In this document: positions 46,950 through 58,191 of the stretch, one piece after another
Numbering within the stretch: position 1 is the first letter of the stretch
Layout of the letters: each line of letters starts with the position of its first letter
Origin: Branchiostoma floridae
Taxonomy: Eukaryota > Chordata > Leptocardii > Amphioxiformes > Branchiostomatidae
NCBI RefSeq assembly: GCF_000003815.2
Contig: NC_049983.1
Span: 14,142,240 to 14,206,239, forward strand
DNA length: 64,000 nucleotides
Direction of reading: 5' to 3'
Position numbers and translations under genes: made by a program
The notes under the pieces: model-generated
Database searches by the model: none
Told to the model about the DNA's origin: nothing
Seen by the model: the letters and a program-made list of their open reading frames with translations, nothing else

Positions 46950-49781
46950 ATGGTGACGACGACAGTTCCTGAGAAGCACCTGAGGTTGATGATACTGACT
47001 CTGTGTTTAGTACCAGCGTTTTCACAAGGTAAGACTTGAACAGACTGTGAACTCTGTGAGCCGATTGATCATACTGTTTAGGAAAACATGTACACGTAGA
47101 CTGTTATACATTTAAATAGCGTTAAAAATTATTATCTGATGTCAAGTGTGGAATTCACTACTCTAGAGCGTGTCAGAATATTTTTCCTCAATCTGGGGGC
47201 ACATTTCCTGTTTATCTGTACATAGTATTGGCGAAGACGAAACGTCCGCGGTTGTTTTTTCCTATTTTGTGTAAGACCCAGGATTAGTACTAATCTACTG
47301 CTTCCCTAGTGCTTCCCAGATATTGAATATCTTAGGCAGATTTTCGACGTTTGAGCCAACTCAGACCTAGGAGGGGCTCTCATGGTTATGGCAAATAACA
47401 ATGCACTTGAGTTAGGCCCAAATATCTTTGAATTCTTTCCTTTGAAGAAATGAAATACCATCTTTTGTTATCTTAACCTATGCCAAGGTCCTTTCAGTGG
47501 TCTTGCTGTTCAAAGTCTGCCATTTATCGAACCTAATCGTCCGAATCACACTTAAGTGATGGTCTATTGTACGATGTCCCTTGATAGACTTCCAATGTTT
47601 CCCGAGCTGTCATTCTGCTTGAACAAAACCTATAACTACTTCAACCTCAAATTCTTGGTTGTCAGGGTCTTCAAAGGTACTAACGTAAGCGTCTAACGTT
47701 TAGAAAACATAAATCTGATCAGACATTAGAGTAAATGTCCCCACCCACAACACTTGTCACGCCCAAGCAGCATGTTTTCTTAATGTCTCTCCGAAGATCC
47801 TTGTCTGCAAACCATGGACGCTGTTCAAACAAGAAAACAAGATAACGCTAATACTTCATTCTGTACTAACAGGATCAAACGAGACCACCGCAGACTTAAA
47901 GTACACCCCAACTTTACCCGGTCGTCTATCACGTCTTTAGAATACTGGTAGAAGGTTTACGTCAAGGGCCTACCGTCCATGGGGTAGACGTACGCATGGC
48001 TTGACAATGACGATAAATAAGCTAAAGGCGGGCTGGTCATTTGTCAAGCTCAGCAAATTTTACGTTGTTGTTTCAGCATCTACTGACGCAAAACAAATTC
48101 AAGCTTCGCAGTGGAATTATTAGAGTGTGAATCAGTTGAGCCGCTAGCAAGCAAAAACCCAGAAAACACAGCAAAATCGAAAAGAGGATAACCACTCTTG
48201 ATTCTTCCATTCCCTAAACGCCCTGTATGTCAGATTTTAACAACCGTACTACGGAGGATGACGTTTTGCTGTGTCGACAAATAGATAGCAGTAGGTAAAT
48301 ACCTGTCGTATGCACAGGTGGGTATGTAAGGTATGCAGGTGGGCGTGACAAAGACATGGACTAAATCACGGACAAATGGATCGTAAAAAGTTCTCACAGA
48401 CGAAGGTATATTTATGGCGCTTACAACATTTACGTGCGGAAGACCTGGCCATAAAACCGTGCCATGGACAAAGATCACATTGGTTTTCAATCATTAACGA
48501 TTGGGGGTCATTCCGTCGAAAAAGGATGAGAGAGATATGTATAAAAACAAGTTGCTGTGTAGCCAAAACAAAAATGAAGGGGAGCAATAGAATTTGATTT
48601 CAGATAATTTCTGCACAAATCTTCACTCTTAACTTTATGTTTCTGTGCGCTCAACTAACTTTTTACTTTTTCACTTGTGTACTTCTACGATCTATTGCTT
48701 TGCTTCTTATTGCTTTTGACAAATGTGCAAAAGTTTAATTTTTCTTCCTCGGTTCTCAGATGGAATTTTCTACGATGACTGCCCTGAGAGTTACAGCGGT
48801 TATTGCCTGAACGGGGGGACGTGTACCATATTACCTGGGCTGCCGGAGGATCAAGCGATCAGATGCAGGTGAGTTCACAACAAAACGCAGTCAGTCAATT
48901 GTTGAGTCGGAGAACAGTTGATCTCTTCATTAAAGCGCAGCCTTTATCTGAATTATGTAAAGACGAAGACCTTCAACAAAATGTCCCATTATCATTGATA
49001 CATACAACACCAAGAAAAATCGAATACAACACGAAACATGATATTGATGAAGTGATAACTTTGACCGTGAACACAGTAGAGATGTCTGTTGTTTGCATTT
49101 CCAGTTGCCCATCTGACAAAGTAGGAGAGCGATGTGAGAACAGCAACCCTAATTCTCAAACTACAGCGAGAGGGCCTGAAGGCGAGATCCGAGCTGTGTA
49201 CATCGTTGTGGGCGTTCTTGGGGGACTCCTGCTCATAGCCACAGTTGCCACAGTGGTCTACTTCTGCAGGTTAGTGTACTGCTATGCCCCTATCTTTCCT
49301 AGAACAGCATCGGCGAGATAAAGTCTTGAATTATGCCTCCTTCCGGCCAGGTATTTTCGTCAACAATACTTCTGTGTTCCCTAAACAAGGTGTGCCCGTT
49401 GGTACCAATATCTCGAATACTTTACAAGGGAGATCATGGTGATAAATCAAGGTTCAAAGTAAACACATGTTAGGAGTCAAATGCTATAGCTAGCTCTTGT
49501 TGCTATCATAGTTTCGTTCCCTTCATCAATCTTGAATTGTATCAAACCACTACTTTGACTAATGAAGTTCAGGTCAGGTCCTCTGTGATTGTCACTTATT
49601 AGCTAATATTCACTCACTATCTTTTTGATCTGTCAAATCTAGAACACAGTAATAACGTAATTTTCCTTGCATTTCTCAACCATTCAGACGAAACAAGCAT
49701 GAAGGCGAATGTGAAGGAGAACAGAAACTTAATGGCGGCGAGATGTCCTCAACGAGCAAAGTCATCACTACAATAGTATAG
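46950..49781 (+). CDS. EGF-family membrane-anchored ligand precursor, gene 1 of cluster
   Basis: Exons 46950-47028, 48760-48868, 49105-49269, 49688-49781; 148 residues. Exon 1 is a signal peptide (LMILTLCLVPAFSQ). Exons 2 and 3 form one EGF domain, 'CPESYSGYCLNGGTC', then 'IRC', then 'CPSDKVGERC'. The spacing C-x7-C-x5-C-x13-C-x-C-x8-C and the GxRC end match ErbB ligands such as EGF and TGF-alpha. The phase-2 intron falls in the single codon between Cys4 and Cys5, as in vertebrate ErbB ligand genes. A short linker, one membrane span ('YIVVGVLGGLLLIATVATVV') and a ~35-residue tail ending TTIV follow. That end fits a class I PDZ ligand, as in pro-TGF-alpha. An optional linker exon may exist at 47873-47920. 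A receptor role is inferred from family resemblance only. Confidence 0.8.
47873..47920 (+). other. Possible optional linker exon in EGF-like gene 1
   Basis: The segment sits between an acceptor (ctgtactaacAG) and a weak donor (GTCGTC). It is 48 bases, phase 1 to phase 1, and would add 'SNETTADLKYTPTLP' between signal peptide and EGF domain without breaking frame. Gene 2 has a phase-1/1 exon at the equivalent place. The poor donor keeps confidence low. Confidence 0.3.
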
Positions 49782-51942
49782 GTGCGTATTTTTAGACAAC
49801 CACATAGTAGTTCCTAATGAATATTTCCTGTGTTTGCAAAGTCCAGGATTCACTGTTACATTTAACGCTGCTGCATGGTAAACGCTGGCATAAGTATAAA
49901 CCGTATTTAATATGCTAAAATATACCATTGTACTTATGACAGTAATTTTATGCATATATGCGTAAAAATGTTTTAAAACCTACAAATCTATAACTTACAT
50001 CTGTCTTCAGACAAAATGCAGCCTCCAAAATTGAAAACGTTCATCTTAATTGTAAATTTGTGATTATAATTACATTTCATTAATTGTATCATCTCTTCTA
50101 TCATTATTTTTCTACAGTTGCACGTGCAGGCTGCCAAAAACGTACTCAAGATTCAGAGGCAACATTATTTATTTCTCATCTATTGTAAAAACAGCCAACT
50201 TTGCCGGGCGTGCCTGATATGTATTCTATTGCTGAGATCTGTACATAATCTAAATATGTTTGTATCTACATATCATGTAAATATATTCTGTACCTCTTAA
50301 CGAAACTCATGATCGCATTTGGTGTCATTGATGACGATATTGTGATAGGTAAGTGAAAACGTGTGAACAGGTCTAGGTGTACAGTAAAATATTTTGGTTA
50401 TTTAAATCCTGATTATCAAATTTGAATACATAGACATAAAATTCATTAGATTGTGTTGAGAGTTGTTTCACACCGCATAGTTCATTTTGACGACTGTTAT
50501 CAGTAAAGTATACTATAAAGTATATCTGTGGCTGTGATAATTATATGTTCACTACTTGTAAATAGCTTGATTGATACCCTAGATATCTAGATTGATACCT
50601 AGAGCAAGGATTGTAGTGACAGATTGAACTGCGTTGACTGAGTTGGAGGCATCCTTCCTTCCCACTTGTCTGTGACAAAATAAAGTATCTCAATACCATA
50701 AAATGCAATGTTTTCTTCTTTAAAAACCACGTGGCTAATGCTTCCAAGCTAGGAACGAAAGAAAAAAATAGTGAAAGGTAAAGGTAAATTCGAGGAGAGC
50801 CCGAGAAGAGCACCGGAACATCGCATTTGATCGATTATGAATACTACATCGCAGTACCTAGAACCGTGACCGCAAATACAAATTATAGCTCTATAAGTCG
50901 TCTCCAAAACATCAATCCTCCCTGGAATTTCATGGACTAAGGACTGTAGAAGAAAAGGAATCGCATTCTAGCGGAAGTTCCCACAGATGTAGAGCAAGGC
51001 TGAAGACCGGAAGCGACGCCAGTGGAAGTCTAAATATAGGAACAGCAAGTGTGCAACCTGGTCTAGCTATAGGTAGAGCCCGGGTCATTGACCGCTACTA
51101 TAAAGTACTTTACATGATGAGGTCTGTCATTATTGGCCCGGTGGTCATGTTTATTATTAGCTTCAAACTATTCGAAAGGCTGCATGGGTGGGCCTTTGCA
51201 AGGTAACGTTGTACTTCGTTTGGGTGACGGTACTGTCAACGTGTCAGATAAAGAAATTATTGCAATTTCTTATACATCGTACTGAATTCGAGTTTGCTGC
51301 CAAGTAAATGTTCAAATGGAGTGCCGACACGCGACAGGATAGAATTCCCGTTCCCTCCTCATACCACAGGTACCCAAGCTTATTGAGCGACATGGGCCGA
51401 TGTCTCTGTTGTGGTTGATGACAACACCTAAGAACGCTTGTTGTTTGTTGTTAGTTTATACTTGAAAGGCGTAATAAACAAATTTGCCTATGGTTACGAA
51501 GAATTTTCCAGATTCTCCAGATAACTCCTGTCCAGGCGAATATCCTGTGGTGTCCACGTCAATGCCCTGCCGTACCCTGATACCCCGCCCTACTCGCACG
51601 CTTAATTGTTCTCACCCACTGACAGTACAGGCAATCCCTTCCATCCAACAAGGAACATCTTTGTGACGTCTTCTTCGACAATGCTGTTCCCGGAAGCCGG
51701 ACGTCTTGTACCCAGGCTTTCTTAGTAACGTCTTGGCGATGAGTGTTCGCAACTTATAAATTGTGCTGTCAACACGGTGTTTAACACATTCGAGTTGTGA
51801 CGACCGTGACACCATTGAGAGTTTCTCCGTGTTTAGGGGCAACATTTGGCATCGCCAGCATCTGGCTCGACTCTCCTGCACCACGGCATAGTTGGAACGT
51901 TTTCAGGCAGTCGTAGTTCATTCTCTTTCTCCGTGACAGAAG
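49782..51942. other. 3' UTR of EGF-like gene 1 and intergenic sequence
   Basis: A plus-strand AATAAA at 50679-50684 is a candidate polyadenylation signal about 0.9 kb after the stop codon. No further exons are recognised. The minus-strand open frames at 50541-50813 and 51612-51884 lack recognisable features. Confidence 0.4.
51753..51760 (+). promoter_or_regulatory. TATA-like box upstream of EGF-like gene 2
   Basis: CTTATAAA lies about 185 bases before the start codon at 51943. Confidence 0.45.
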
Positions 51943-54900
51943 ATGGTAGGAGATAGCATGCAGTACTTGGTGGGGATCTGGATCACTCTGTGTTTGTGTA
52001 GTCAGTACGCAGCACAGTCGCAGACGACAAACGTGACACTGCCGCAGGCGTCTAACACGACCCAATTTGAAGGTGAGTTTCTATGATTCCTTGTGCTTTA
52101 CCTGTGGTACGCATTTCGTACAGCCATATCCAAACAGGACAATTTCTGGTATGTGTTAGGCCCTCAGCTAGTGGGTTTGGCCTTTTGAAATTGTCAGAAG
52201 GAGTAGAATTTTTGCAAATAATGATTAGGATCTCTTACAGACCTCACAAACAAGAAAAATGATTTTTGTGTCCGACACTAGGGGTTATTGGCTCATTGTC
52301 GTATGTACATGTTTAGAGCACGATGACCTATTTCTCCTTCTGATATTGTCGATTTTTAACATTTCTTTAGACTGGATATGTTAGATATTAGAAGGAGAGT
52401 TTATGTGTTTTCGTTCCACATTTTTCGACGTGTTTTCAGTTTTTGCTCGTGGGAATGTTTCTGTCATGAGTGGATATACTTCGCCAGCCCTGCACGTATT
52501 GTCATTCTGTTTGTTGTTGGTTCATGGTCGCGGAATGCCGCACCTCGGGCGAGAAACACCTGGTGATGACTCTGTGACTGTCAAAGTCGTCTGCAAGATA
52601 AGATTAAGAACGACCTAGAAGCTGTTCAAACGACTGTTTTGAGTGACGACGACTGTATATTGGACCTCGAATCCCAGGCTGATAGTGAAGAACACCAAGC
52701 AGAATCAAACACACACGTCTGAAATATAAAATGCGAGTATAGGAATAGTACCTTTATTCAAAACAGGCGAAAGGTGAACGATGTTTTACCGCATTTATTG
52801 GTAAATTGGAAGGCTCCAGAGGACGCCGACGACATGGACGGACTAGAACAAACATGTTTATTACATTACATTGGTACGTGAAAATTGTGACGCAATATTG
52901 GTCATTTTGCAATTCCATTTCCCATTATTCCACTTACGATCTCAGCCACGAACATGTCGCGATCGTTGCTAAACTCTCACCGTGAACAGATTCAAAGAGT
53001 AAGAACCCGTTATAGACTTGATGTTGCCCACCACTAATCTCCCACAGTCTGTCACCATGGGCATCGTTAATCGCTGTGGCAGGGGCTTAGATGTGGTGAC
53101 CCACAACCGCGACAGGGTAATCCCAGGCCATTTCACCTTCCGCGAAATAAGATCCATAGGAACTGTCTTTTCCTGGTAGACTACTTGCGCAAGAGTTTCC
53201 TGGTATTTCCTAACGCACACGTAAACAGACCCCCCACTCCAACGGAATTTGGACATTCCTCTATTGGTCGATAAAGAGACTAGTAGAATATCAGGGATAA
53301 AAATGATGGACAAATCAGTTCTAAAGCAACAACAAGAGTTACTTTAACGAGACAGTACGTCTGTGTGTTGTCCTTTGTCGTCTCGTGTCCGATAACTGGT
53401 AATATTTTGTGTTGCGGCTTTCATACACCCCCAATCTTGGGCCTCCTACCAAACCGACCGCCCACTTGGCCCAGTGCCCACAATCATCCCACCTCCACAA
53501 GTTCACGTGCGAGAGGATGTTGACTAGACCTTGAGGCCCCACAGGCTGCTAGAAAACATTGTTGATATATTAGGAATATCAAAGTAGAACATACCATGAG
53601 TTTTACATGTTGATATTATGACTATCAATATTTGTCGGGGTTGCTTCCGTCGATTCACTCAAAAATGATCTACGAATAGGAAGACTACAATGTCATCAGG
53701 AATGTCGCAACTTTTGTCATTTCAAATGATTTGAACTTTTTGTCACGTCCACAGCAACACCGCAGACTATAACAGTCCATCGGAGATCAACATCCAAAAA
53801 GATTGAAAATGGCACAGGTTAGTGTAATGATTTTGCAATTTCTGTCCGCTTATAGGAATAAAAATACTACATAATGTTCTTTTGTCAGACTTAGAGTATT
53901 TTTTTGTATTCATGAAAGTATGTGCCATTCAAGTCGTGCTCATTTCAAGTCCAAAAGTCATTGTATCATTCGTACTTGTGGTACATTCTTTATCCATGTT
54001 GTACACCTGTCAGGGATCTAGCCAACGTCCTTCCGTCCTTTCACGAAATTTTGCTGCCACTGTACCAGGCAGAGCAGGAGAGCAAAATCTGCCCCTCAAA
54101 GTGCAGGAAATGGACACCTGTACCTGTTTGACCTACATTGTATGTCTATGACCAGGTGAGGAAGCCACTCCGACAACATTGTCAACCGGGCATTTCCAGA
54201 CATGTCCCACGGAGTATGAGGGTTACTGTGATGAGGGAACGTGCAACTATATCGCGGAACATCCGGACCCTAAACAGAGGATAAGCTGCAGGTAAAACTG
54301 ATTGACATTGTCAGAAACCTAGAGACACGTACATAGAGTTTGGTGGGGGTTGCCAACAGGAAGTTTTTCAAAACATCAAAGATGACCGCGATAAATCTGC
54401 TGTAGAATTAACAACCAGATTACTGTGTGTAAAGTAGTAACGTTTTATCAGCATTAAGCTAATGCATAGACCGTCCAAGAACCTTTGGTGGCAAAAGTGA
54501 AATTAGTCTTAACATTAACTTCACTACATCTTATCCCCACATTTTGTAATCATTAGATGTAATCAAATATACAAGTCATTTTAAGACGCGTTTTTTTCTA
54601 TTTCCCCCCCTTCAGTTGCCCCCCGTGGAAACGAGGACAGCGCTGCCAGTTCAGTGACCCTGACTACTCCAGAAAAGACTCTGTGGAACGGGCCCTGCTG
54701 AACAGTTATGTCGTCATCGGTGTCCTGGTGGGACTGCTGGTCCTGGTGGCAATACCTGCGGCGGCTTTCATCTGCAGGTAAGGTTGGCTATAGCCTGACT
54801 AAAATTGCGCTCCTAGCGGCCAGCACTACAGTTGCCGACACCTAGGAGGGGGTCATTAACCCCAGCCAGTGAGAGATTGTGTAAGGCTGGCTAAGGTTGG

Positions 54901-55266
54901 CTAGTGCTTAAATAAGATATCAAACACGGCATTGTTTTTGTTGTTTCATGAATGTCCTCTTTACATGACAACCTGGCAAGTAGAAATTATACTTCTTCAA
55001 GCCAAAGGGAAGCTAGTTCTGAAAGCTGAGGTTGTTTATAAAACTCGAAGGTTGCCATAGTGAATTCTACTATAAAACATCTTACACACTTATTAGTTGC
55101 ACATTTCTAACTCTGGAAAACTTTATCACTGTGTATGAACGTTAATGTAGCAATGCTCCTAACAGGCTACTTTGTTTCCAGACGCTCACGGTCCAGCCGA
55201 GATTCCAACATGAACGCACGGGACATGAGAGAGGCGGGGTCAAGTGCAACTCTCATGGGACCATAG
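51943..55266 (+). CDS. EGF-family membrane-anchored ligand precursor, gene 2 of cluster
   Basis: Exons 51943-52072, 53755-53817, 54156-54291, 54616-54777, 55182-55266; phases agree; 191 residues. A signal peptide ('YLVGIWITLCLCSQYAAQ') is followed by a Thr/Asn-rich linker with N-glycosylation sites (NVT, NTT, NGT). One EGF domain follows: 'CPTEYEGYCDEGTC' ... 'ISC|S|CPPWKRGQRC' (C-x7-C-x4-C-x14-C-x-C-x8-C), split by the phase-2 intron between Cys4 and Cys5. The membrane span is 'VVIGVLVGLLVLVAIPAAAF' and the tail is basic (RRSRSSRDS). It differs from gene 1 by an extra 63-bp phase-1/1 linker exon and a tail ending MGP, with no PDZ ligand. It is probably shed or juxtacrine by analogy with ErbB ligands; the receptor is unproved. 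Confidence 0.8.
52640..53560. other. Intron 1 of EGF-like gene 2; unresolved minus-strand open frames
   Basis: A 114-codon minus-strand frame (52969-53313) is overlapped at its end by a second open minus frame reading 'NDAHGDRLWEISGGQHQVYN', which ends at a GTAAGT. I do not recognise either. It could be a decayed exon of an unrelated nested gene or chance. Confidence 0.25.
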
Positions 55267-55669
55267 ACCAACTGCCTCCATCCATCATCATTATTAGGAT
55301 CTGTGTATTTATTAACATGTTACGAAGGATAAAATGCAAGGCATTTATTTATTCATTACTGACATTAGCATTACATACGTTTAGAGTTTAGCCCAATGGC
55401 ATTCTTCCCCCTGTAGCTCTCTACATCATTGCTAAGTTACAACTTAAAACTTTCGTTCATATTTATACTGACACATGTACTTAGATGGTACGTAATTGAA
55501 CTGTACTAAGAATATGTCCTGTATATATAGAGTTTCAAGCTTGATTTATACCATGGTAACCAGAGTTTGTCTTGATGATACATTGAGGAAGGTTACGTCA
55601 TTTTCACCCTCCATATAGTGATACTTGTACTTGACATAAGGAGTCGTTTCCTCCTTGAATAAAACACGC

Positions 55670-55765
55670 AATGCAAACACACACGTACGCACACGTGCAC
55701 ACGCACACAGTGACACACACACACGCACACACATGCACGCACATACGTACGTACACACACACACA
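55670..55765. repeat. CA/TG-rich microsatellite
   Basis: Imperfect (CA)n interrupted by ACG triplets, e.g. 'gtgacacacacacacgcaca'. The minus-strand Cys/Val-rich open frames at 55546-55895 are its translation and not genes. Confidence 0.85.
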
Positions 55766-55925
55766 GTATAATTTGGATGGTAGAAAATTTATCAGTGCCA
55801 AATATGAAGTACACTACAGTCAAAACGGTGGCGGATAATTGATCTGTATATATTTGAAAGTTATAAATCAACATAAATGTACTCTCTACTGACACATGAT
55901 ACGTCGCTATGACGTAATATTTTTG

Positions 55926-55931
55926 AATAAA
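55926..55931 (+). terminator. Candidate polyadenylation signal of EGF-like gene 2
   Basis: AATAAA on +, about 660 bases after the stop codon of gene 2 and about 120 bases before the opposing signal of gene 3. Confidence 0.5.
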
Positions 55932-56049
55932 ATCTACAATGACTTATAACACCGTTCATGTTCTTTTATTTACACATCTTACTATAAGTAATTTTAAAAC
56001 AACATGGAACCTGCCCAGGTAAACCACACACATATCCACACAGTCAGGC

Positions 56050-56055
56050 TTTATT
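56050..56055 (-). terminator. Candidate polyadenylation signal of EGF-like gene 3
   Basis: AATAAA on the minus strand, about 80 bases after the gene 3 stop codon. Confidence 0.55.
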
Positions 56056-56133
56056 GTACGAATATGGCCCAGTTGTTGTCGATGCCATCAGACATGTCAG
56101 TTCTCCTCGCCAATAGTAGCTCGCTGTGCGTCA

Positions 56134-58191
56134 TCAGTTCAGAGCCGCTGTGCTCCCGTATTCGGTTTTGTCACCAGACTCACCAGGTGTCCGAATGTTG
56201 TAGACAGCTCTACGACGGTACAGCCTGATTAAAAAAACACCGTAGCATGCAGTTATCAACATTTATATGTGACCTTGTGGACGAGGCAAAAAGAAATGTG
56301 GAGCACGTGAAATAAGCGATTGTGTCGAAGAAGATTTGTACAGCATGACTCATCTTTATTTTTCCATTGTTGTGCATCATTGCCCTGTACTATTTCGGCT
56401 TATACATGTAGGTCATTTTGAGATGCTCGGACATACATTGGTTGTCAAGCATGTGTTATCATGATGTTTTATAGCCGTGAAAATCTTAGACGACCCTGCG
56501 GGGCTTACAAAGAAACTTGCACCCTCACCTCCAGCCCAGGTAAGCAGCCCCCAGCAAAACCAGCACAGACAGTACACTGGAGGACACGGCAGCGATGATG
56601 ACAGTGTTGTTAGCCGTTGAACTCCGACCTGCCACCATGCCCCGTCGGAGGTGGATATTGCCGTTCTGGCAACGGTTTCCCACGTAGTCAGGGGTGCAGC
56701 TGTGGTGAGGATGGAAATAAAGGTCACTGACATTCTGTTCCAAATGATGAAATATGAAGTCGTGATAACGTGTTCTGCTTCAAACGTCGGAAAATTGTGA
56801 ACGATCCGGCGGAAAAATCAGTCTACAACATCTATTGTTCACATCCTCTCTGCAGCCACGCCTCTGCTTTTAAACAAATGTCCGATCAATAATCCAGCCA
56901 CTTTTCACTTTTTCTGTAAATTCTTAATCAAGACATGAGTTGAAAATGATCAACAACAAGTCTATAAATGTTTTTAACATTGACATCATATCCTTGTTTA
57001 TAAAATACATTTCTCCGATGAAAACCCTTCGTTTCTTGATTCATTATATGTACCACCAGAAACATGTTGTTTCAATTCACACGTTACATGTGTAGACAAT
57101 ATTCGTGCGAGTTGACAAACAGCGGTCATAGAATATCATGGTCATGTCGACGAATGTGAGAGGACAATTGTAGTACCAACAGAGCTCTCTCTACCTCTGC
57201 GGTTGCACATAAGTGCGGCTTTTCTCCGCTATTACCGTGAGAACGGTTTATATTTTAGCGTGGGGGCATGAAATTCAATGGACAAATGAAAACAAGCGTG
57301 GTTTCAGCACTTGGAACAGAACCTTCGGTGTCTTGGAAATCGGTTGACAAAAATAACAACAACAAATACCCATATATATTTATTTACCCATATATACCCA
57401 TTTCTGAATAAACGAATAAACGAAACGAATATTTCTGTGAGCACAAAGAAACCTGCAGGACGTCCCTACCGACAGAGCGGCCGCTGATGAGGGTCCGGGT
57501 GGTCCGGCAGGTAGAAACAGGTCCCACCGTGCAGACAGTAGCCATCATACTCTGCAGGACACTCGACGTAGTGCGAATGTCCAGTGGTCACAGTTGTTGT
57601 CCTTGTGGCATTTTTTGTAGTAATTTCTTCAATAATCGCATTGCCTGGAGAGATTGATATGTTGATCCAGATGAAAATATGTAGAACTTTGTTTCAAAGG
57701 TGTCACTTTTGTAGAGTTGCATTTTATTCTTGTCTGGAAAAACGTATTGTATTTAGAGCCCCCACCGCTTGTGGTTTGGGCACTATTTATATATAGTTGT
57801 AATGTTTACCTAGTTAGTTATGCAAGCATGATGTTGATATCTATAGTCTGTTGGAATTCATCTTTGCAGATCCACATGACAAGGATAATATCGACAAACT
57901 TTCCTTCAACATTACCGTGCCGCGTTTACTTTATTGTCTGAAAAAAGGCGAAAGAAATGTAACCATAAGCACAGAAATTAGCGTTACTTGAAATACGACC
58001 TGGGAACGTTACCGTATGCTGTTCCCATATACATACCGCTAAACACACGTACGACCCACCTACATATCACAATACACCTGCTGGAACAAACCTTCTGTTG
58101 GGACAACGTTGACTTCCACCGGTTTCCTCGAAAACGCTACCGATGCGGCGGAACAAAGCCAAAGGCAGAGAAGTTGTAGAACGCACCGCAT
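56134..58191 (-). CDS. EGF-family membrane-anchored ligand precursor, gene 3 of cluster (inverted)
   Basis: Exons in transcript order: 58191-58092, 57644-57470, 56699-56529, 56224-56134; 178 residues. A signal peptide ('MRCVLQLLCLWLCSAASVAF') is followed by a Thr-rich linker (TTKNATRTTTVTTGH, with an NAT glycosylation site). The EGF domain is 'CPAEYDGYCLHGGTC' ... 'LC|R|CTPDYVGNRC' (C-x7-C-x5-C-x14-C-x-C-x8-C). The Cys4-Cys5 codon is again split in phase 2, here as CG|C (Arg) rather than AG|T. The membrane span is 'VIIAAVSSSVLSVLVLLGAA' and the tail is short and basic (RLYRRRAVYN), ending AALN. It is transcribed opposite to its neighbours and converges with gene 2. 'HPDP' in the Cys3-Cys4 loop is shared with gene 2, suggesting that these two are the closest relatives. 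Confidence 0.8.

Noticed and set aside
48803-49321. 172-codon plus-strand frame in EGF-like gene 1
   Set aside because: It joins intron sequence to exon 3 and is out of frame with exon 2. Splice sites and EGF cysteine spacing support the spliced model instead.
55546-55895. Cys/Val-rich minus-strand open frames suggesting a small cysteine-rich protein
   Set aside because: They are translations of a CA/TG microsatellite.
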